From the NCBI RefSeq assembly GCF_002993025.1, contig NZ_NXGI01000017.1, positions 1-64,000 of the forward strand: 64,000 nucleotides of DNA. The letters run 5' to 3'. A model generated the notes under the pieces. That model made no database searches, was not told the origin of the DNA, and worked only from the letters and a program-made list of their open reading frames with translations. Position 1 is the first letter of the stretch; each line of letters begins with the position of its first letter. Shown piece after piece: positions 45,688 to 54,938 of the stretch. Source of the stretch: Arcobacter cryaerophilus gv. crypticus (GTDB taxonomy: Bacteria > Campylobacterota > Campylobacteria > Campylobacterales > Arcobacteraceae). The position numbers and the translations under genes are program-made.

Positions 45688-46396
45688 AAAAAACCTTTAT
45701 ACTATGTGTTTGAGCCTCTTTGTAAATATTTTGTACAGTTTTTGTAAACTTATTGTTTTCATCAAAAACGATTAAAGGATTTAAAATTTTTACCAAAGAT
45801 TTAGAATCTTTTTTAGCATAAATCATTACCAAAGTTGCATCTTTTGAATCATTTGGATATACAAATTGTAAAGCTTCAAGGTTCAATTTAAACTCTTTTA
45901 AATATAAAACAATATCTGCTAATTGCTTACAATCGTAACAGAAAAAAAATTTTCCATCATTTTTCAAAACTTGTGAAACTTTTTTTATAAAATCTCTCAA
46001 AGGCATATAATCATTATATCTTGCAATTTTGATGTTTTCTTTTTCACTTTTTATTACATCACTATGATAAAATGGTGGATTTGATATACAAATATCAAAC
46101 TTTTTATCAAAATTAAGCTCCAAAAATGAGCCTTTGTGCATTGTTGAAGATATTTTATTTATTTTTGCATTTTTTATTGAAAAAAACTGAAAAATATCTT
46201 GAATTTCAACTTGATTTAGATTTGTTTTACTATATCTTTTTGAAAATAAAAGACCTAAAATACCACTTCCACTCCCAATATCAAGAACTTCTCCACTTAT
46301 ATTTTTATATTTTTCCAAAGATTTACAAATAAAACTATATAAAAAATGTGTATCACTATTGTAACAATAACCATTTTGAGGTTGATATAATACCAA
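45680..46396 (-). CDS. TrmN6-like tRNA1(Val) adenine-N6 methyltransferase
   Basis: A 238-residue SAM methyltransferase. LYQPQNGYCYNSDTHFLYSF at the N-terminus, SAM loop LDIGSGSGILGL (about 40-51) and the N6-adenine catalytic motif SNPPFYHS near 107 match TrmN6/YfiC, which makes m6A37 in tRNA-Val. HemK-type enzymes share NPPF but differ at the N-terminus. The start is TTG at 46396 with GGAAG 5 bp upstream. It is first in the operon that runs to the tautomerase gene. Confidence 0.82.
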   Translation of the reverse strand: MVLYQPQNGYCYNSDTHFLYSFICKSLEKYKNISGEVLDIGSGSGILGLLFSKRYSKTNLNQVEIQDIFQFFSIKNAKINKISSTMHKGSFLELNFDKKFDICISNPPFYHSDVIKSEKENIKIARYNDYMPLRDFIKKVSQVLKNDGKFFFCYDCKQLADIVLYLKEFKLNLEALQFVYPNDSKDATLVMIYAKKDSKSLVKILNPLIVFDENNKFTKTVQNIYKEAQTHSIKVFCE

Positions 46397-46537
46397 AAAG
46401 CTTCCTTTTTTAAAATCTTTGGATTATATCTAAATTATTTATAGTTTTCTTTTAATAAAATAAGCTAAATTATAGTAATATTGTTTCCAAAATTATAAAA
46501 TTTATAAATTTTTATTATATTTAAGTAAAGGAAAATT

Positions 46538-46867
46538 ATGTCAAATGTTGAAGCTCCTTTAAATACACCTGTATGGGTAAATGAGAGTAGATGTAAAGCT
46601 TGTGATAGATGTGTATCTGTTTGTCCAGCTGGAGTTCTTGGGATGAGACAAGATATTCACTCAACTTTAGGTTCTATGGCAACTGTTGTACATCCTGAAG
46701 CATGTATTGGATGCAATGATTGTGAATTATCTTGCCCTGATTTTGCTATTTTTGTCGCTGATAAAAAAGAGTATAAGTTTTCAAAATTAAGCGATGAAGC
46801 AAAGCAAAGACAAGAGAGAATTATAAATAATAGTTATAAAATATTAGATGAAGATAAAAAGGTTTGA
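46538..46867 (+). CDS. oorD: 2-oxoglutarate:acceptor oxidoreductase, ferredoxin-like subunit OorD
   Basis: A 109-residue subunit with two [4Fe-4S] motifs, CKACDRCVSVCP (about 20-31) and CIGCNDCELSCP (about 58-69). It passes electrons from 2-oxoglutarate oxidation. It is the first gene of oorDABC, in the same order as in Campylobacter and Helicobacter, where the complex replaces 2-oxoglutarate dehydrogenase. AAAGGA precedes the ATG; oorA starts 3 bp after its stop. Confidence 0.95.
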   Translation: MSNVEAPLNTPVWVNESRCKACDRCVSVCPAGVLGMRQDIHSTLGSMATVVHPEACIGCNDCELSCPDFAIFVADKKEYKFSKLSDEAKQRQERIINNSYKILDEDKKV

Positions 46868-46869
46868 TT

Positions 46870-48000
46870 ATGTCAAGAGAATTAATATCAACAGGAAATG
46901 AATTAGCAGCATTAGCAGCTATTGATTCAAAATGTGAGTTTTTTGGTGGTTATCCAATAACACCATCTAGTGAAATTATGCATACATTATCATCGAAACT
47001 ACCTGCAATTGGTGGAGTTTGTATGCAAATGGAAGATGAGATTTCTGGGATTTGTGCAAGTCTTGGTGCTGCTATGAGTGGTAAAAGATCAATGACTGCA
47101 TCAAGTGGACCTGGAATTTCACTAAAATCTGAGAATTTAGGATTAGGTTATATAGCAGAAGTTCCTCTTGTAGTTGTAAATGTAATGAGAGGAGGACCAT
47201 CAACAGGTCTTCCTACAAGAGTTGCTCAAGGTGATATTTTACAAGCAAAAAATCCAACGCATGGAGATGTAAAATCTATTACTTTAATGCCTGGAAATTT
47301 AACTGAGTGTTATACAGAAGTTGTACGAGCTTTTAATCTAGCAGATAGATTTATGCAACCTGTTTTTGTACTTTTAGATGAAACTATTGGGCATATGGCT
47401 GGAAAAGTTGTAATTCCACCTTTAAGTGAAATAGAAAAAAATAGAGTTTTTAGAAAAAGATTTGATGGTGATAAAAAAGATTATCTTCCTTATGGTGCTG
47501 CACAAGATGAACCTGCAACTTTAAATCCAATGTTTGAAGGTTATAGATACCACTTTACTGGACTTCATCATGGACCAACAGGTCATCCAACAGAAGATGC
47601 TGTTGCTTGTAGTGCTTTGATGAGTAGATTATTTAAAAAAGTTGAAAATCATACAAATGAACTTGAATTAAATGAAGAATATATGCTAGAAGATGCTGAT
47701 ATTTTAATTATTGCTTATGGTTCTGTTTCGCTTGGAGCTAAAGAGGCTATTAATCGTCTTAGAAAAGAGGGAATAAAAGCTGGATTATTTAGTCCAAAAA
47801 CTATTTGGCCAAGTCCTGAAAAAAGAATAAATGAACTTGTAAATAAATTTGATAAAGTTCTAGTTGCAGAGCTTAACATGGGACAATACACTCAAGAGAT
47901 ACAAAGAGTTAGTGGAAGAGCAGATTTTGATACTCTTTTAAAAGCAAACGGAAGACCACTCTCTCCGCTTGAAATAATAGAAAAAGTAAAAGGAATGTAA
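46870..48000 (+). CDS. oorA: 2-oxoglutarate:acceptor oxidoreductase subunit OorA
   Basis: The alpha subunit (376 residues) with the pyrimidine-binding TPP domain: GGYPITPSSEIMH, QMEDEISGICASLGAAMSG and GPSTGLPTR. I chose ATG at 46870 (MSREL), which follows AAAAGG at 8 bp; a TTG two codons earlier overlaps the oorD stop. It acts with OorB to bind TPP and decarboxylate 2-oxoglutarate to succinyl-CoA. Confidence 0.95.
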   Translation: MSRELISTGNELAALAAIDSKCEFFGGYPITPSSEIMHTLSSKLPAIGGVCMQMEDEISGICASLGAAMSGKRSMTASSGPGISLKSENLGLGYIAEVPLVVVNVMRGGPSTGLPTRVAQGDILQAKNPTHGDVKSITLMPGNLTECYTEVVRAFNLADRFMQPVFVLLDETIGHMAGKVVIPPLSEIEKNRVFRKRFDGDKKDYLPYGAAQDEPATLNPMFEGYRYHFTGLHHGPTGHPTEDAVACSALMSRLFKKVENHTNELELNEEYMLEDADILIIAYGSVSLGAKEAINRLRKEGIKAGLFSPKTIWPSPEKRINELVNKFDKVLVAELNMGQYTQEIQRVSGRADFDTLLKANGRPLSPLEIIEKVKGM

Positions 48001-48002
48001 TT

Positions 48003-48836
48003 ATGGCTTTTAACTATGATGAATATTTAAGAACAGATAAAATGCCAACACTTTGGTGTTGGGGATGTGGAGATGGAGTTATATTAAAAGCTCTAATTCG
48101 TGCTATTGATAAACTAGGTTGGAATATGGATGATGTTTGTGTTGTTTCTGGAATTGGTTGTTCTGGAAGATTTAGTTCATACATAAATTGTAACACTGTT
48201 CATACAACTCATGGAAGAACTCTTCCTTATGCAACTGGAATAAAAATGGCAAATCCAAATAAAAAGGTTATCGTTGTAGGTGGAGATGGAGATGGTCTTG
48301 CAATTGGTGGAAATCATACAATTCATGCTGCTAGAAGAAATATTGATTTAACTTATATTTTAATAAACAACTTCATTTATGGACTTACAAACTCTCAAAC
48401 AAGCCCAACAACTCCAAAAGGTATGTGGACAGCTACAATGGAAAGAGGAAATATAGACCCAACTTTTGACTCTTGTAAACTTGTAGAAGCTGCTGGTGCA
48501 TCTTTTGTTGCAAGAGAAACTATGATTGATCCAAAAAAACTTGAAAGAACTTTAGTAAAAGCTCTTGAACATAAAGGATTTTCATATTTAGAAGTATTCT
48601 CAAATTGTCACGTAAATTTAGGAAGAAAAAATAAAATGGCAAGTGCAACAGCAAACTTAGAGTGGATTGATTCAATCTCTTTGGCAAAAACAAAATTTGA
48701 TATGTTAGAAGAGAGTCAAAAAGATGGAAAATATCCAACTGGTGTTTTAAAACAAGATGAAAATGCACTTGAATATTGTGAAGCTTATGAAAAAGTAAAA
48801 GAAGCACACAAAAATAAAACTATGGTAGAGCTTTAA
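48003..48836 (+). CDS. oorB: 2-oxoglutarate:acceptor oxidoreductase subunit OorB
   Basis: The 277-residue beta subunit that binds the TPP diphosphate and Mg2+: WCWGCGDGVILKAL near the N-terminus, GIGCSGRF, HGRTLPYATGIK and GGDGDGLAIGGNH with the GDG motif, then NNFIYGLTNSQ. It starts 2 bp after the oorA stop. Confidence 0.95.
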   Translation: MAFNYDEYLRTDKMPTLWCWGCGDGVILKALIRAIDKLGWNMDDVCVVSGIGCSGRFSSYINCNTVHTTHGRTLPYATGIKMANPNKKVIVVGGDGDGLAIGGNHTIHAARRNIDLTYILINNFIYGLTNSQTSPTTPKGMWTATMERGNIDPTFDSCKLVEAAGASFVARETMIDPKKLERTLVKALEHKGFSYLEVFSNCHVNLGRKNKMASATANLEWIDSISLAKTKFDMLEESQKDGKYPTGVLKQDENALEYCEAYEKVKEAHKNKTMVEL

Positions 48837-48845
48837 GGAAATAAT

Positions 48846-49412
48846 ATGTCAAATAGAACTTTAATGAGATTTACAGGAGTTGGTGGACAAGGTGTTTTAC
48901 TAGCAGGTGAAATTTTTGCTGCTGCAAAAATAAGCAATGGTGGATTTGGACTAAAAACAGCAACTTATACTTCACAGGTACGTGGTGGACCAACTGTTGT
49001 TGATATTACACTTCAAGATGAAGAGGTTATCTATCCATACGCAAATGATGGAGAGATTGATTTTATGCTTTCTGTTGCTCAAATATCTTTTGATTTATTT
49101 AAAAATGGTGTAAAAGATGGTGCAACGATAGTAATTGAACCAAACCTAGTAAGACCAAGCGAAGAAGATAAAAAAAGATGGAATATTATTGAAATACAAA
49201 TAATTACTATTGCAAAAGAAGAAGTTGGAAATGTTATAACTCAATCTATTTTAGCATTAGCAATAGCAAATTACTTTACAGGAGAAACTATTCCTAAAGA
49301 GGTTTTAAGAAGTACAATGCTCTCAAAAATTCCTCCAAAACTTCATGATTTAAACAACAAAGCTTATGATTTAGGTTATAAGTATGCAAAAGAAGCTGAT
49401 AATAGAAAATAA
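48846..49412 (+). CDS. oorC: 2-oxoglutarate:acceptor oxidoreductase subunit OorC
   Basis: The 188-residue gamma subunit, with GVGGQGVLLAGEI at the N-terminus (CoA-binding domain of pyruvate/2-oxoacid ferredoxin oxidoreductases) and TYTSQVRGGPTVVD. It ends the oor operon; a terminator follows. Confidence 0.95.
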   Translation: MSNRTLMRFTGVGGQGVLLAGEIFAAAKISNGGFGLKTATYTSQVRGGPTVVDITLQDEEVIYPYANDGEIDFMLSVAQISFDLFKNGVKDGATIVIEPNLVRPSEEDKKRWNIIEIQIITIAKEEVGNVITQSILALAIANYFTGETIPKEVLRSTMLSKIPPKLHDLNNKAYDLGYKYAKEADNRK

Positions 49413-49419
49413 TATATTA

Positions 49420-49445
49420 AACTAAGAAGTTTTTACTTCTTAGTT
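49420..49445. terminator. bidirectional terminator after oorC
   Basis: AACTAAGAAGT-TTTT-ACTTCTTAGTT, an 11-bp perfect stem between convergent genes, contains the stop codon of the exonuclease gene; ATTTTCTTT follows. Confidence 0.8.
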
Positions 49446-50264
49446 ATTTTCTTTAGGAATTTTTAGAATATTATTTGATTTACTAAAGGCTATTAAATCT
49501 TCAGTAGATTTTATCTTACTAAAATCTATATTTTCTAAACATCTTTCAAAAATAATTTCTGTTGATAATGCGTCAAAATATGCTCTATGATGATTTTGTA
49601 CATCTATATTTAAAAGTTCTTTTAAAGTACTAAGACCATATTTTTCGGATTTTATACATCTTTTTGATAAATCTATTGTACAAATTTTTCTATTTAAAAG
49701 TTTTCCCAAATTATACTTTTCAAAACTATCAGAGATAAAATTATAATCAAATTTAATATCATGAGCTACAAAAACATCATCCCCCAAAAACTCTTTAAAC
49801 TCTTTTAAAACTTTTTCTAATCTTGGTGCATTTAAAAGCATATTTGGGCTTATATTTGTAACTTCTTGAATAAATATTGGAATCTCTTTTGCAAAAACCA
49901 AAGAGTCAAATTTATCTAATATTTGTCCATTTTTATACTTAACTGCTCCTAATTCTATGATTTGATGACCATTTTTTGGGCTTCCACCATTTGTTTCAAT
50001 ATCAACAAAACAAAAAGTTTGTTCAAGTATAGAAGTTTTTGTTGTTTTTAAAAATACAAAATTATCTTTTATATCTATTGGAAATCCATTTATTAATAGT
50101 AGCTCAAACTCCAGCTCACTATTTTCATAAAATTTATCACTTATATTTTCTAAAAGCTCTAAAAATTCAGAAAACTCAATTGGCTCTTTTTTTAATCTTC
50201 TTACAATATCTAAAAAAGTCTGCTTTTGGGGTTTTAAAATATACTTTCTTTTATGAGATTTCAT
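49440..50264 (-). CDS. DEDDh 3'-5' exonuclease (DnaQ-like)
   Basis: A 274-residue nuclease with an N-terminal helical extension (1-85) and an exonuclease domain carrying CFVDIETNGGS, VAHDIKFDYNF and HRAYFDALST (DEDDh). FVDIETNGG with GHQIIELGAVK resembles the exonuclease domains of UvrC-Cho/DinG-like proteins and DnaQ. It overlaps trpF by 14 bp at its start. Whether it proofreads for the replicase cannot be told from sequence. Confidence 0.87.
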   Translation of the reverse strand: MKSHKRKYILKPQKQTFLDIVRRLKKEPIEFSEFLELLENISDKFYENSELEFELLLINGFPIDIKDNFVFLKTTKTSILEQTFCFVDIETNGGSPKNGHQIIELGAVKYKNGQILDKFDSLVFAKEIPIFIQEVTNISPNMLLNAPRLEKVLKEFKEFLGDDVFVAHDIKFDYNFISDSFEKYNLGKLLNRKICTIDLSKRCIKSEKYGLSTLKELLNIDVQNHHRAYFDALSTEIIFERCLENIDFSKIKSTEDLIAFSKSNNILKIPKENN

Positions 50265-50844
50265 TTGCAGCTTTCACAAAATCAATCATCTTTTGATTAT
50301 CTTTTTTACCTTTTTGTTTTTCTACTGCACTACTTACATCAACTCCAAAAAAGTTAAAACCATTTAGCTCTTTTAGATTTTGAGAACTTAATCCACCAGC
50401 GAGTATAAATTTAGAACAATCTATATCTTTAAACCAAGAGAGTTCCAATCTTTTTCCAGCTCCACCAAACTCCTGCACAAATGCATCTACTAAATAATAA
50501 TCATCTTTTAAATTTATTAAATCCTCTTTATTTTTAGCTCTTAATACTTGTAAATATTTAACTTCTAGTTTTAAAAAATCTACTATATTTTCATCATCTA
50601 TAATTTGAGCTAGTTGCATTTTGCTATCTTTGCAAACTTTATTTATAAAATCTGTTGTCTCATTTACAAAAAGTCCAACAGTTTGTACAAAAGGTGGTAG
50701 ATTTTCAACTATTTTCAAAGCATCAAGTGGTTCAATATATCTAGGAGATGGTTTATAAAACACAAATCCTAAAGCGGAAGCACCTGCATTTATAGCATTT
50801 AATGCATCTTCTAAATTTGTTATTCCACATATTTTTACTCTCAT
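50251..50844 (-). CDS. trpF: phosphoribosylanthranilate isomerase
   Basis: Isomerises phosphoribosylanthranilate to CdRP, the substrate of TrpC. A 197-residue TIM barrel with VKICGITNLEDAL, GASALGFVFYKPSPRYI, VGLFVNET, LAGGLSSQNLKEL and GVDVSSAVE. It follows rpe by 16 bp and overlaps the exonuclease gene; it is not in a trp operon. Confidence 0.95.
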   Translation of the reverse strand: MRVKICGITNLEDALNAINAGASALGFVFYKPSPRYIEPLDALKIVENLPPFVQTVGLFVNETTDFINKVCKDSKMQLAQIIDDENIVDFLKLEVKYLQVLRAKNKEDLINLKDDYYLVDAFVQEFGGAGKRLELSWFKDIDCSKFILAGGLSSQNLKELNGFNFFGVDVSSAVEKQKGKKDNQKMIDFVKAANEIS

Positions 50845-50860
50845 ATTTGAAACTCTTATC

Positions 50861-51502
50861 TTATACTTTTAAACTATCTATAGCTTTTTTATAATCACCA
50901 CTTCCAAAAATGAAACTACCAGCAACAACAATATCAACTCCAGCATCTTTTAAATCTTTGATGTTTTTATCACTAACTCCACCATCAACCTCTATTAAGC
51001 AGTTTGGATTTCTTTTATTTATTAGCTCTTTTAGTTTTTTAACTTTCTCAATTACACTTGGAATAAATTTTTGTCCACCAAAGCCTGGATTTACAGACAT
51101 TAAAAGTACCATATCTAAATCTTCAATTAAATATTCAATATCTTCAACTTTTGTGTGAGGATTTAGTGTAATTGCAGGACTTATTCCTAAACTTCTTATT
51201 TTTTGAATAAGTCTATGTGGATGCTTTTCACTCTCAATATGAAATGATAGATATTTTGGTTTTAGTGGAGCAAATAAATCTACAAAAAAGTTGTTATTTT
51301 TAACCATCAAATGAATATCAAGAGGTTTTGTAGAAGCCTTGCTTACAGGTTCAACAACAACTGGACCAATTGTTAAATTTGGTACAAAATGCCCATCCAT
51401 AACATCAACATGCACTAAATCACAACCAGCTTCACAAATACTTTTTATCTCTTTTTCTAAATTTCCAAAGTCAGCTGATAATATTGAGGGAGCTACGAGC
51501 AT
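50861..51502 (-). CDS. rpe: ribulose-phosphate 3-epimerase
   Basis: Interconverts ribulose-5-P and xylulose-5-P in the pentose phosphate pathway. 213 residues with LVAPSILSADFGNL, HVDVMDGHFVPNLTIGP, VLLMSVNPGFGGQKFIP and IEVDGGVSDKNI; the catalytic Asp pair and metal His residues are in place. AAGG precedes the ATG. First gene of rpe-trpF-exonuclease. Confidence 0.96.
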   Translation of the reverse strand: MLVAPSILSADFGNLEKEIKSICEAGCDLVHVDVMDGHFVPNLTIGPVVVEPVSKASTKPLDIHLMVKNNNFFVDLFAPLKPKYLSFHIESEKHPHRLIQKIRSLGISPAITLNPHTKVEDIEYLIEDLDMVLLMSVNPGFGGQKFIPSVIEKVKKLKELINKRNPNCLIEVDGGVSDKNIKDLKDAGVDIVVAGSFIFGSGDYKKAIDSLKV

Positions 51503-51607
51503 TTTTTACCTTTTTTTATAAAAATTAGCAAAAATTATACACTATTATCGCTTTTAGATAGTATAAATAAATTTTAGAGTAAAATGCAAATTATTTTAAG
51601 GAAAAAA

Positions 51608-52612
51608 TTGAATAAAAAACTAATAATCTTATTTATAGCAACAATATCTTTATGTTTTGGTCAAGATGTTAACTCTATTTATAAAGAAGCAAAAAAGCTA
51701 GAAGATAGTGGAGATTACAAATCTGCAATGCTTTTATATAAAAAAATAGCAAATGAGAGCTTTAAAAATTCTTATTTAGAAGAAAATCAAGATTTAGTAG
51801 TAAAAGAGATTAAAAAAGAGCCAAAAAAAGAGTTTTTTGAACATAATATAGATAAGTCTGAAGATAAAGAGACAAATAGTAATTTAGAGCAACTAGTTAC
51901 AAAAGATTTTGGTATTTATCCTTATAAAAAGACCTATTTTTTACCTGCAACTTATACTTCAAATAATATTTCAGACAGAGATAATTTTGAAACTTCTTTT
52001 CAAATTAGTTTAGAAAAACCAATTTCTAATGACTTTTTTGGTTTAAATGAGACAATAAGTGTTGCATACACTCAAAAATCATTTTGGCAAACTGCATCTA
52101 GTTCTGCCCCATTTCGTGAATCAAACTATGAACCAGAAATTTTTATGCAAATTCCCAATGATGGAAAATATCTAAAACTTTATAAAACATCTTTCCTACA
52201 CTCTTCAAATGGAAAAGGTGGAGATGATTCAAGATCTTTAAATAGAGCATATCTACAAACTTTTTTCCAATTTAATAATCTTTTTGTATCTCCAAAAGTT
52301 TGGTATAGAATCCCTGAAAAAACTAAAGATGATGATATGAAAGATTTTTATAAATATTATGGATACGGAGATATTTCATTTTTGTATGCTTATGGTAAAC
52401 AAACTTTTGAACTACTTTTAAGAGATAACTTAAGATTAAACAGTTCAAACAAGGGAGCGGCTGAATTTAACTATACTTTTCCACTTCCAGATTTTATATC
52501 TTCAAAAAATAGCTATGGTATTTTCCAAATTTTCCATGGATATGGTCATAGTTTGATAGATTATGATAGAGAAATAACAAATATTGGTATTGGAATTACT
52601 TTTTCTAGATAG
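51608..52612 (+). CDS. pldA: outer-membrane phospholipase A
   Basis: OMPLA hydrolyses phospholipids misplaced in the outer leaflet. With TTG at 51608 (AAGGA 5 bp upstream) the protein is 334 residues with a clean signal peptide ending CFG. An ATG at 51584 would add eight residues and is a possible alternative. An N-terminal Lys/Glu-rich extension (20-95) precedes the 12-strand barrel. The catalytic H198-x-S200 lies in LHSSNGKG and the third residue Asn in SRSLNRAY. The protein ends in a C-terminal aromatic-alternating strand (NIGIGITFSR). Confidence 0.9.
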   Translation: MNKKLIILFIATISLCFGQDVNSIYKEAKKLEDSGDYKSAMLLYKKIANESFKNSYLEENQDLVVKEIKKEPKKEFFEHNIDKSEDKETNSNLEQLVTKDFGIYPYKKTYFLPATYTSNNISDRDNFETSFQISLEKPISNDFFGLNETISVAYTQKSFWQTASSSAPFRESNYEPEIFMQIPNDGKYLKLYKTSFLHSSNGKGGDDSRSLNRAYLQTFFQFNNLFVSPKVWYRIPEKTKDDDMKDFYKYYGYGDISFLYAYGKQTFELLLRDNLRLNSSNKGAAEFNYTFPLPDFISSKNSYGIFQIFHGYGHSLIDYDREITNIGIGITFSR

Positions 52613-52663
52613 TATAGTAATCGAAAAATATTAAATATTTTAAACATTCAGTTTAATAATACT

Positions 52664-52693
52664 TGGGGGTATTGGAACAATAATGTCCCCCCC
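52664..52693. other. G5/C7 tract pair between convergent genes
   Basis: G5 at 52664-52668 and C7 at 52687-52693 can pair across an 18-nt loop. Such GC runs are conspicuous in this AT-rich sequence. The site is intergenic (pldA stop 52612, photolyase stop 52718), so it may be a terminator. The C7 tract is of the length that slips in this phylum. Confidence 0.5.
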
Positions 52694-52717
52694 ACTATTC
52701 TCTATTTACTTGCTAAA

Positions 52718-54067
52718 TTATTTATCATTATTCGCTCTTTTAAACTCCATAATCGCCCTATTTCTTGAGTATGAAATTCCTGCAATTTGCCTTGGATAAT
52801 TTAGAAAAATATCTTCTTGAACACCATTTTCTGTATGTATAACTTTTGGTGAAATATCTTTTAAATCTTTTAAAACAGTTTTTATAAAAATTGCATCTTT
52901 ATCAAATTTTTTTGATTGTAAATATGGATTAAAAACTCTAAAATAAGGAACTGAATCAACTCCAGTACTAGCAGCCCACTGCCAAGAACCTATATTTGAA
53001 CTTGCTTCAAAATCCAAAAGTTTCAAAGCAAAATACTCTTCACCTTTTTTCCAATCAATCAATAAATTTTTTGTCAAATATGAAGATACAACCATTCTTA
53101 AACGATTATGCATAAGTCCCGTAAGATTAAGATATTTCATTGAAGCATCTATTATAGGAACACCTGTATTTCCTTCACACCAATTTTTAAAATCATCTTC
53201 ATTTTGATTCCAATTTACTTTAATTGCATTTAGATTTTCAAATTGTGATTTAGGAAAATGGTATAAAATATAGTTATAAAATTCTCTCCAAAATAGCTCT
53301 CTTATAAAAAAATCTATCTCTTTTTTTGGTGCATTCAGACTTTTTATTTTATTAAATAGTGTTCTAGGAGAAATAAGACCAAATCTTAAATGAACACTCA
53401 AATTTGAACCAGCATCTAAATAAAAATAGTCTCTATTTTCTTGATAATTTTGAATTTTCTTTGAAAAAATATCTATTAAATCATCTGCGCTTTTATTTAA
53501 AAAATCTGGTAAATCTTGCTTTTCAAATCCTAAATCATTTAAAGTAGGACTAAAACTATAATCAAACTTTGATTTTTTTAAATTTTTAGGAGTTTCAAAC
53601 TCTTTTATATTGTTTGAACTATGCAAAAATTCCAAAGAGTTATAAAAAGCCGTAAATACCTTGTATGGTGTTTTATCAGCTTTTAATACATCATTTGGAT
53701 AAATCAAAAAAGAGTCCGAATACCTTTTTATTGGCAATATTTTCTCGCACTCTTCATCTCTTTTTTTTGCATAAATATCAAAATCTATTGAAGTTAAAAC
53801 CTCATCAAACCCTTGATTTTTTAAATCAATAAAAACATCTTTGGGATTTGCATAAAATATTGCTAAATCAAGCCCTATTTTTTGTAAATTATCTTTTAAT
53901 TCCAAAACACTTTTATATATAAAAGTTACTCTTTTATCATCTTTTGGAAGCTTATTTAATATATTTTTATCAAAAATAAAGATAGGTAGAACCTCATCTT
54001 TAGCATTTGCTAAAATCTCACTATCAGCTACTCTTAAATCTCTTCTAAACCATAAAACTTGCTTCAT
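52718..54067 (-). CDS. phr: cyclobutane pyrimidine dimer photolyase, class I
   Basis: Light-driven repair of pyrimidine dimers using FAD. 449 residues: an N-terminal antenna domain (1-130, LWFRRDLRVADSE) and a C-terminal FAD domain with GNTGVPIIDASMKYL, MHNRLRMVVSSYL and the diagnostic NIGSWQWAASTGVDSVPYFRVFNP carrying the terminal Trp of the electron chain. It overlaps the SDR gene (4 bp). It lies in a block with a second photolyase-related gene and TIGR03643. Confidence 0.93.
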   Translation of the reverse strand: MKQVLWFRRDLRVADSEILANAKDEVLPIFIFDKNILNKLPKDDKRVTFIYKSVLELKDNLQKIGLDLAIFYANPKDVFIDLKNQGFDEVLTSIDFDIYAKKRDEECEKILPIKRYSDSFLIYPNDVLKADKTPYKVFTAFYNSLEFLHSSNNIKEFETPKNLKKSKFDYSFSPTLNDLGFEKQDLPDFLNKSADDLIDIFSKKIQNYQENRDYFYLDAGSNLSVHLRFGLISPRTLFNKIKSLNAPKKEIDFFIRELFWREFYNYILYHFPKSQFENLNAIKVNWNQNEDDFKNWCEGNTGVPIIDASMKYLNLTGLMHNRLRMVVSSYLTKNLLIDWKKGEEYFALKLLDFEASSNIGSWQWAASTGVDSVPYFRVFNPYLQSKKFDKDAIFIKTVLKDLKDISPKVIHTENGVQEDIFLNYPRQIAGISYSRNRAIMEFKRANNDK

Positions 54068-54915
54068 TGTGCTAAATTTTTCAAAGTTTCATCTATATTT
54101 TTGTATTTAAAATTAAATCCTAATTCAAGCAATCTTTTAGGAATTGCACTTTGTCCATCACTTAAAACTTTTGCACCTTCACTAAATATTAGTTTTAAAA
54201 CAAATTCTGGAATAGGAAAAATTGTTGGTCTATTTAAAACTCTTCCTAGTGTCTTTGTAAACTCATAGTTTGTTGTAGGAGTTGGAGCTGTACAGTTAAA
54301 TACTCCATCAAAATTATTCTCTATTACAAACTTATAAACTTGTATCAAATCTTCTATGTGAATATATGAAAAGTGTTGTTTCCCACTTCCTATAATTCCA
54401 CCAAGTCCTAGTTTAAAAGGAGTTATCATCTTTTGAAATGCTCCACCATTTTTTCCTAAAACTATTCCAAATCTAAAAATAGCAACTTTTGTACTCTCTT
54501 TTTTTGCTTTTTGTGCCTCTTTTTCCCAATTTTGGCAAAGAGTTGATAAAAAATCATTTGAAAAAGAGCCATTTTCATCATATTTAGCATTATTGTCATA
54601 AATTCCAACAGCTGAAGTTGATATAAAAAGTTTATCTTTTTTTTCAACTCTATTTAGAGATTCAACAAGTTTTTTTGTAGTATCAAGTCTGCTTGAAATC
54701 AAAAGTTTTTTATAACTTTCACTCCATCTATTTATTATATTTGCACCACTTAGATTTATTACAACATCACTAGAGTTTATAAGTTCATCTAGTTTTAAAG
54801 AGTTATCTAAAATATCTCTTTTTATTTGAACTACCTTATAGTTTTGTTTTAAAAATAAATCTGTCAAACTTTGTCCAACAAACCCACTTGCACCTGATAT
54901 TGCAATAGTTTTCAT
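54064..54915 (-). CDS. TIGR01777-family NAD(P)-dependent epimerase/SDR
   Basis: A 283-residue extended SDR protein (SDR39U1 type): GASGFVGQSL Rossmann motif (6-15), NLSGANI, STSAVGIYD and the substrate-loop HFSYIHIEDLIQVY, with GLGGIIGSGKQ. The reaction is unproven in bacteria. It ends inside the photolyase start (ATGA-type overlap), so the two are coupled. Confidence 0.9.
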   Translation of the reverse strand: MKTIAISGASGFVGQSLTDLFLKQNYKVVQIKRDILDNSLKLDELINSSDVVINLSGANIINRWSESYKKLLISSRLDTTKKLVESLNRVEKKDKLFISTSAVGIYDNNAKYDENGSFSNDFLSTLCQNWEKEAQKAKKESTKVAIFRFGIVLGKNGGAFQKMITPFKLGLGGIIGSGKQHFSYIHIEDLIQVYKFVIENNFDGVFNCTAPTPTTNYEFTKTLGRVLNRPTIFPIPEFVLKLIFSEGAKVLSDGQSAIPKRLLELGFNFKYKNIDETLKNLAQ

Positions 54916-54938
54916 ATTTTATCCTCGTATAATTATTT

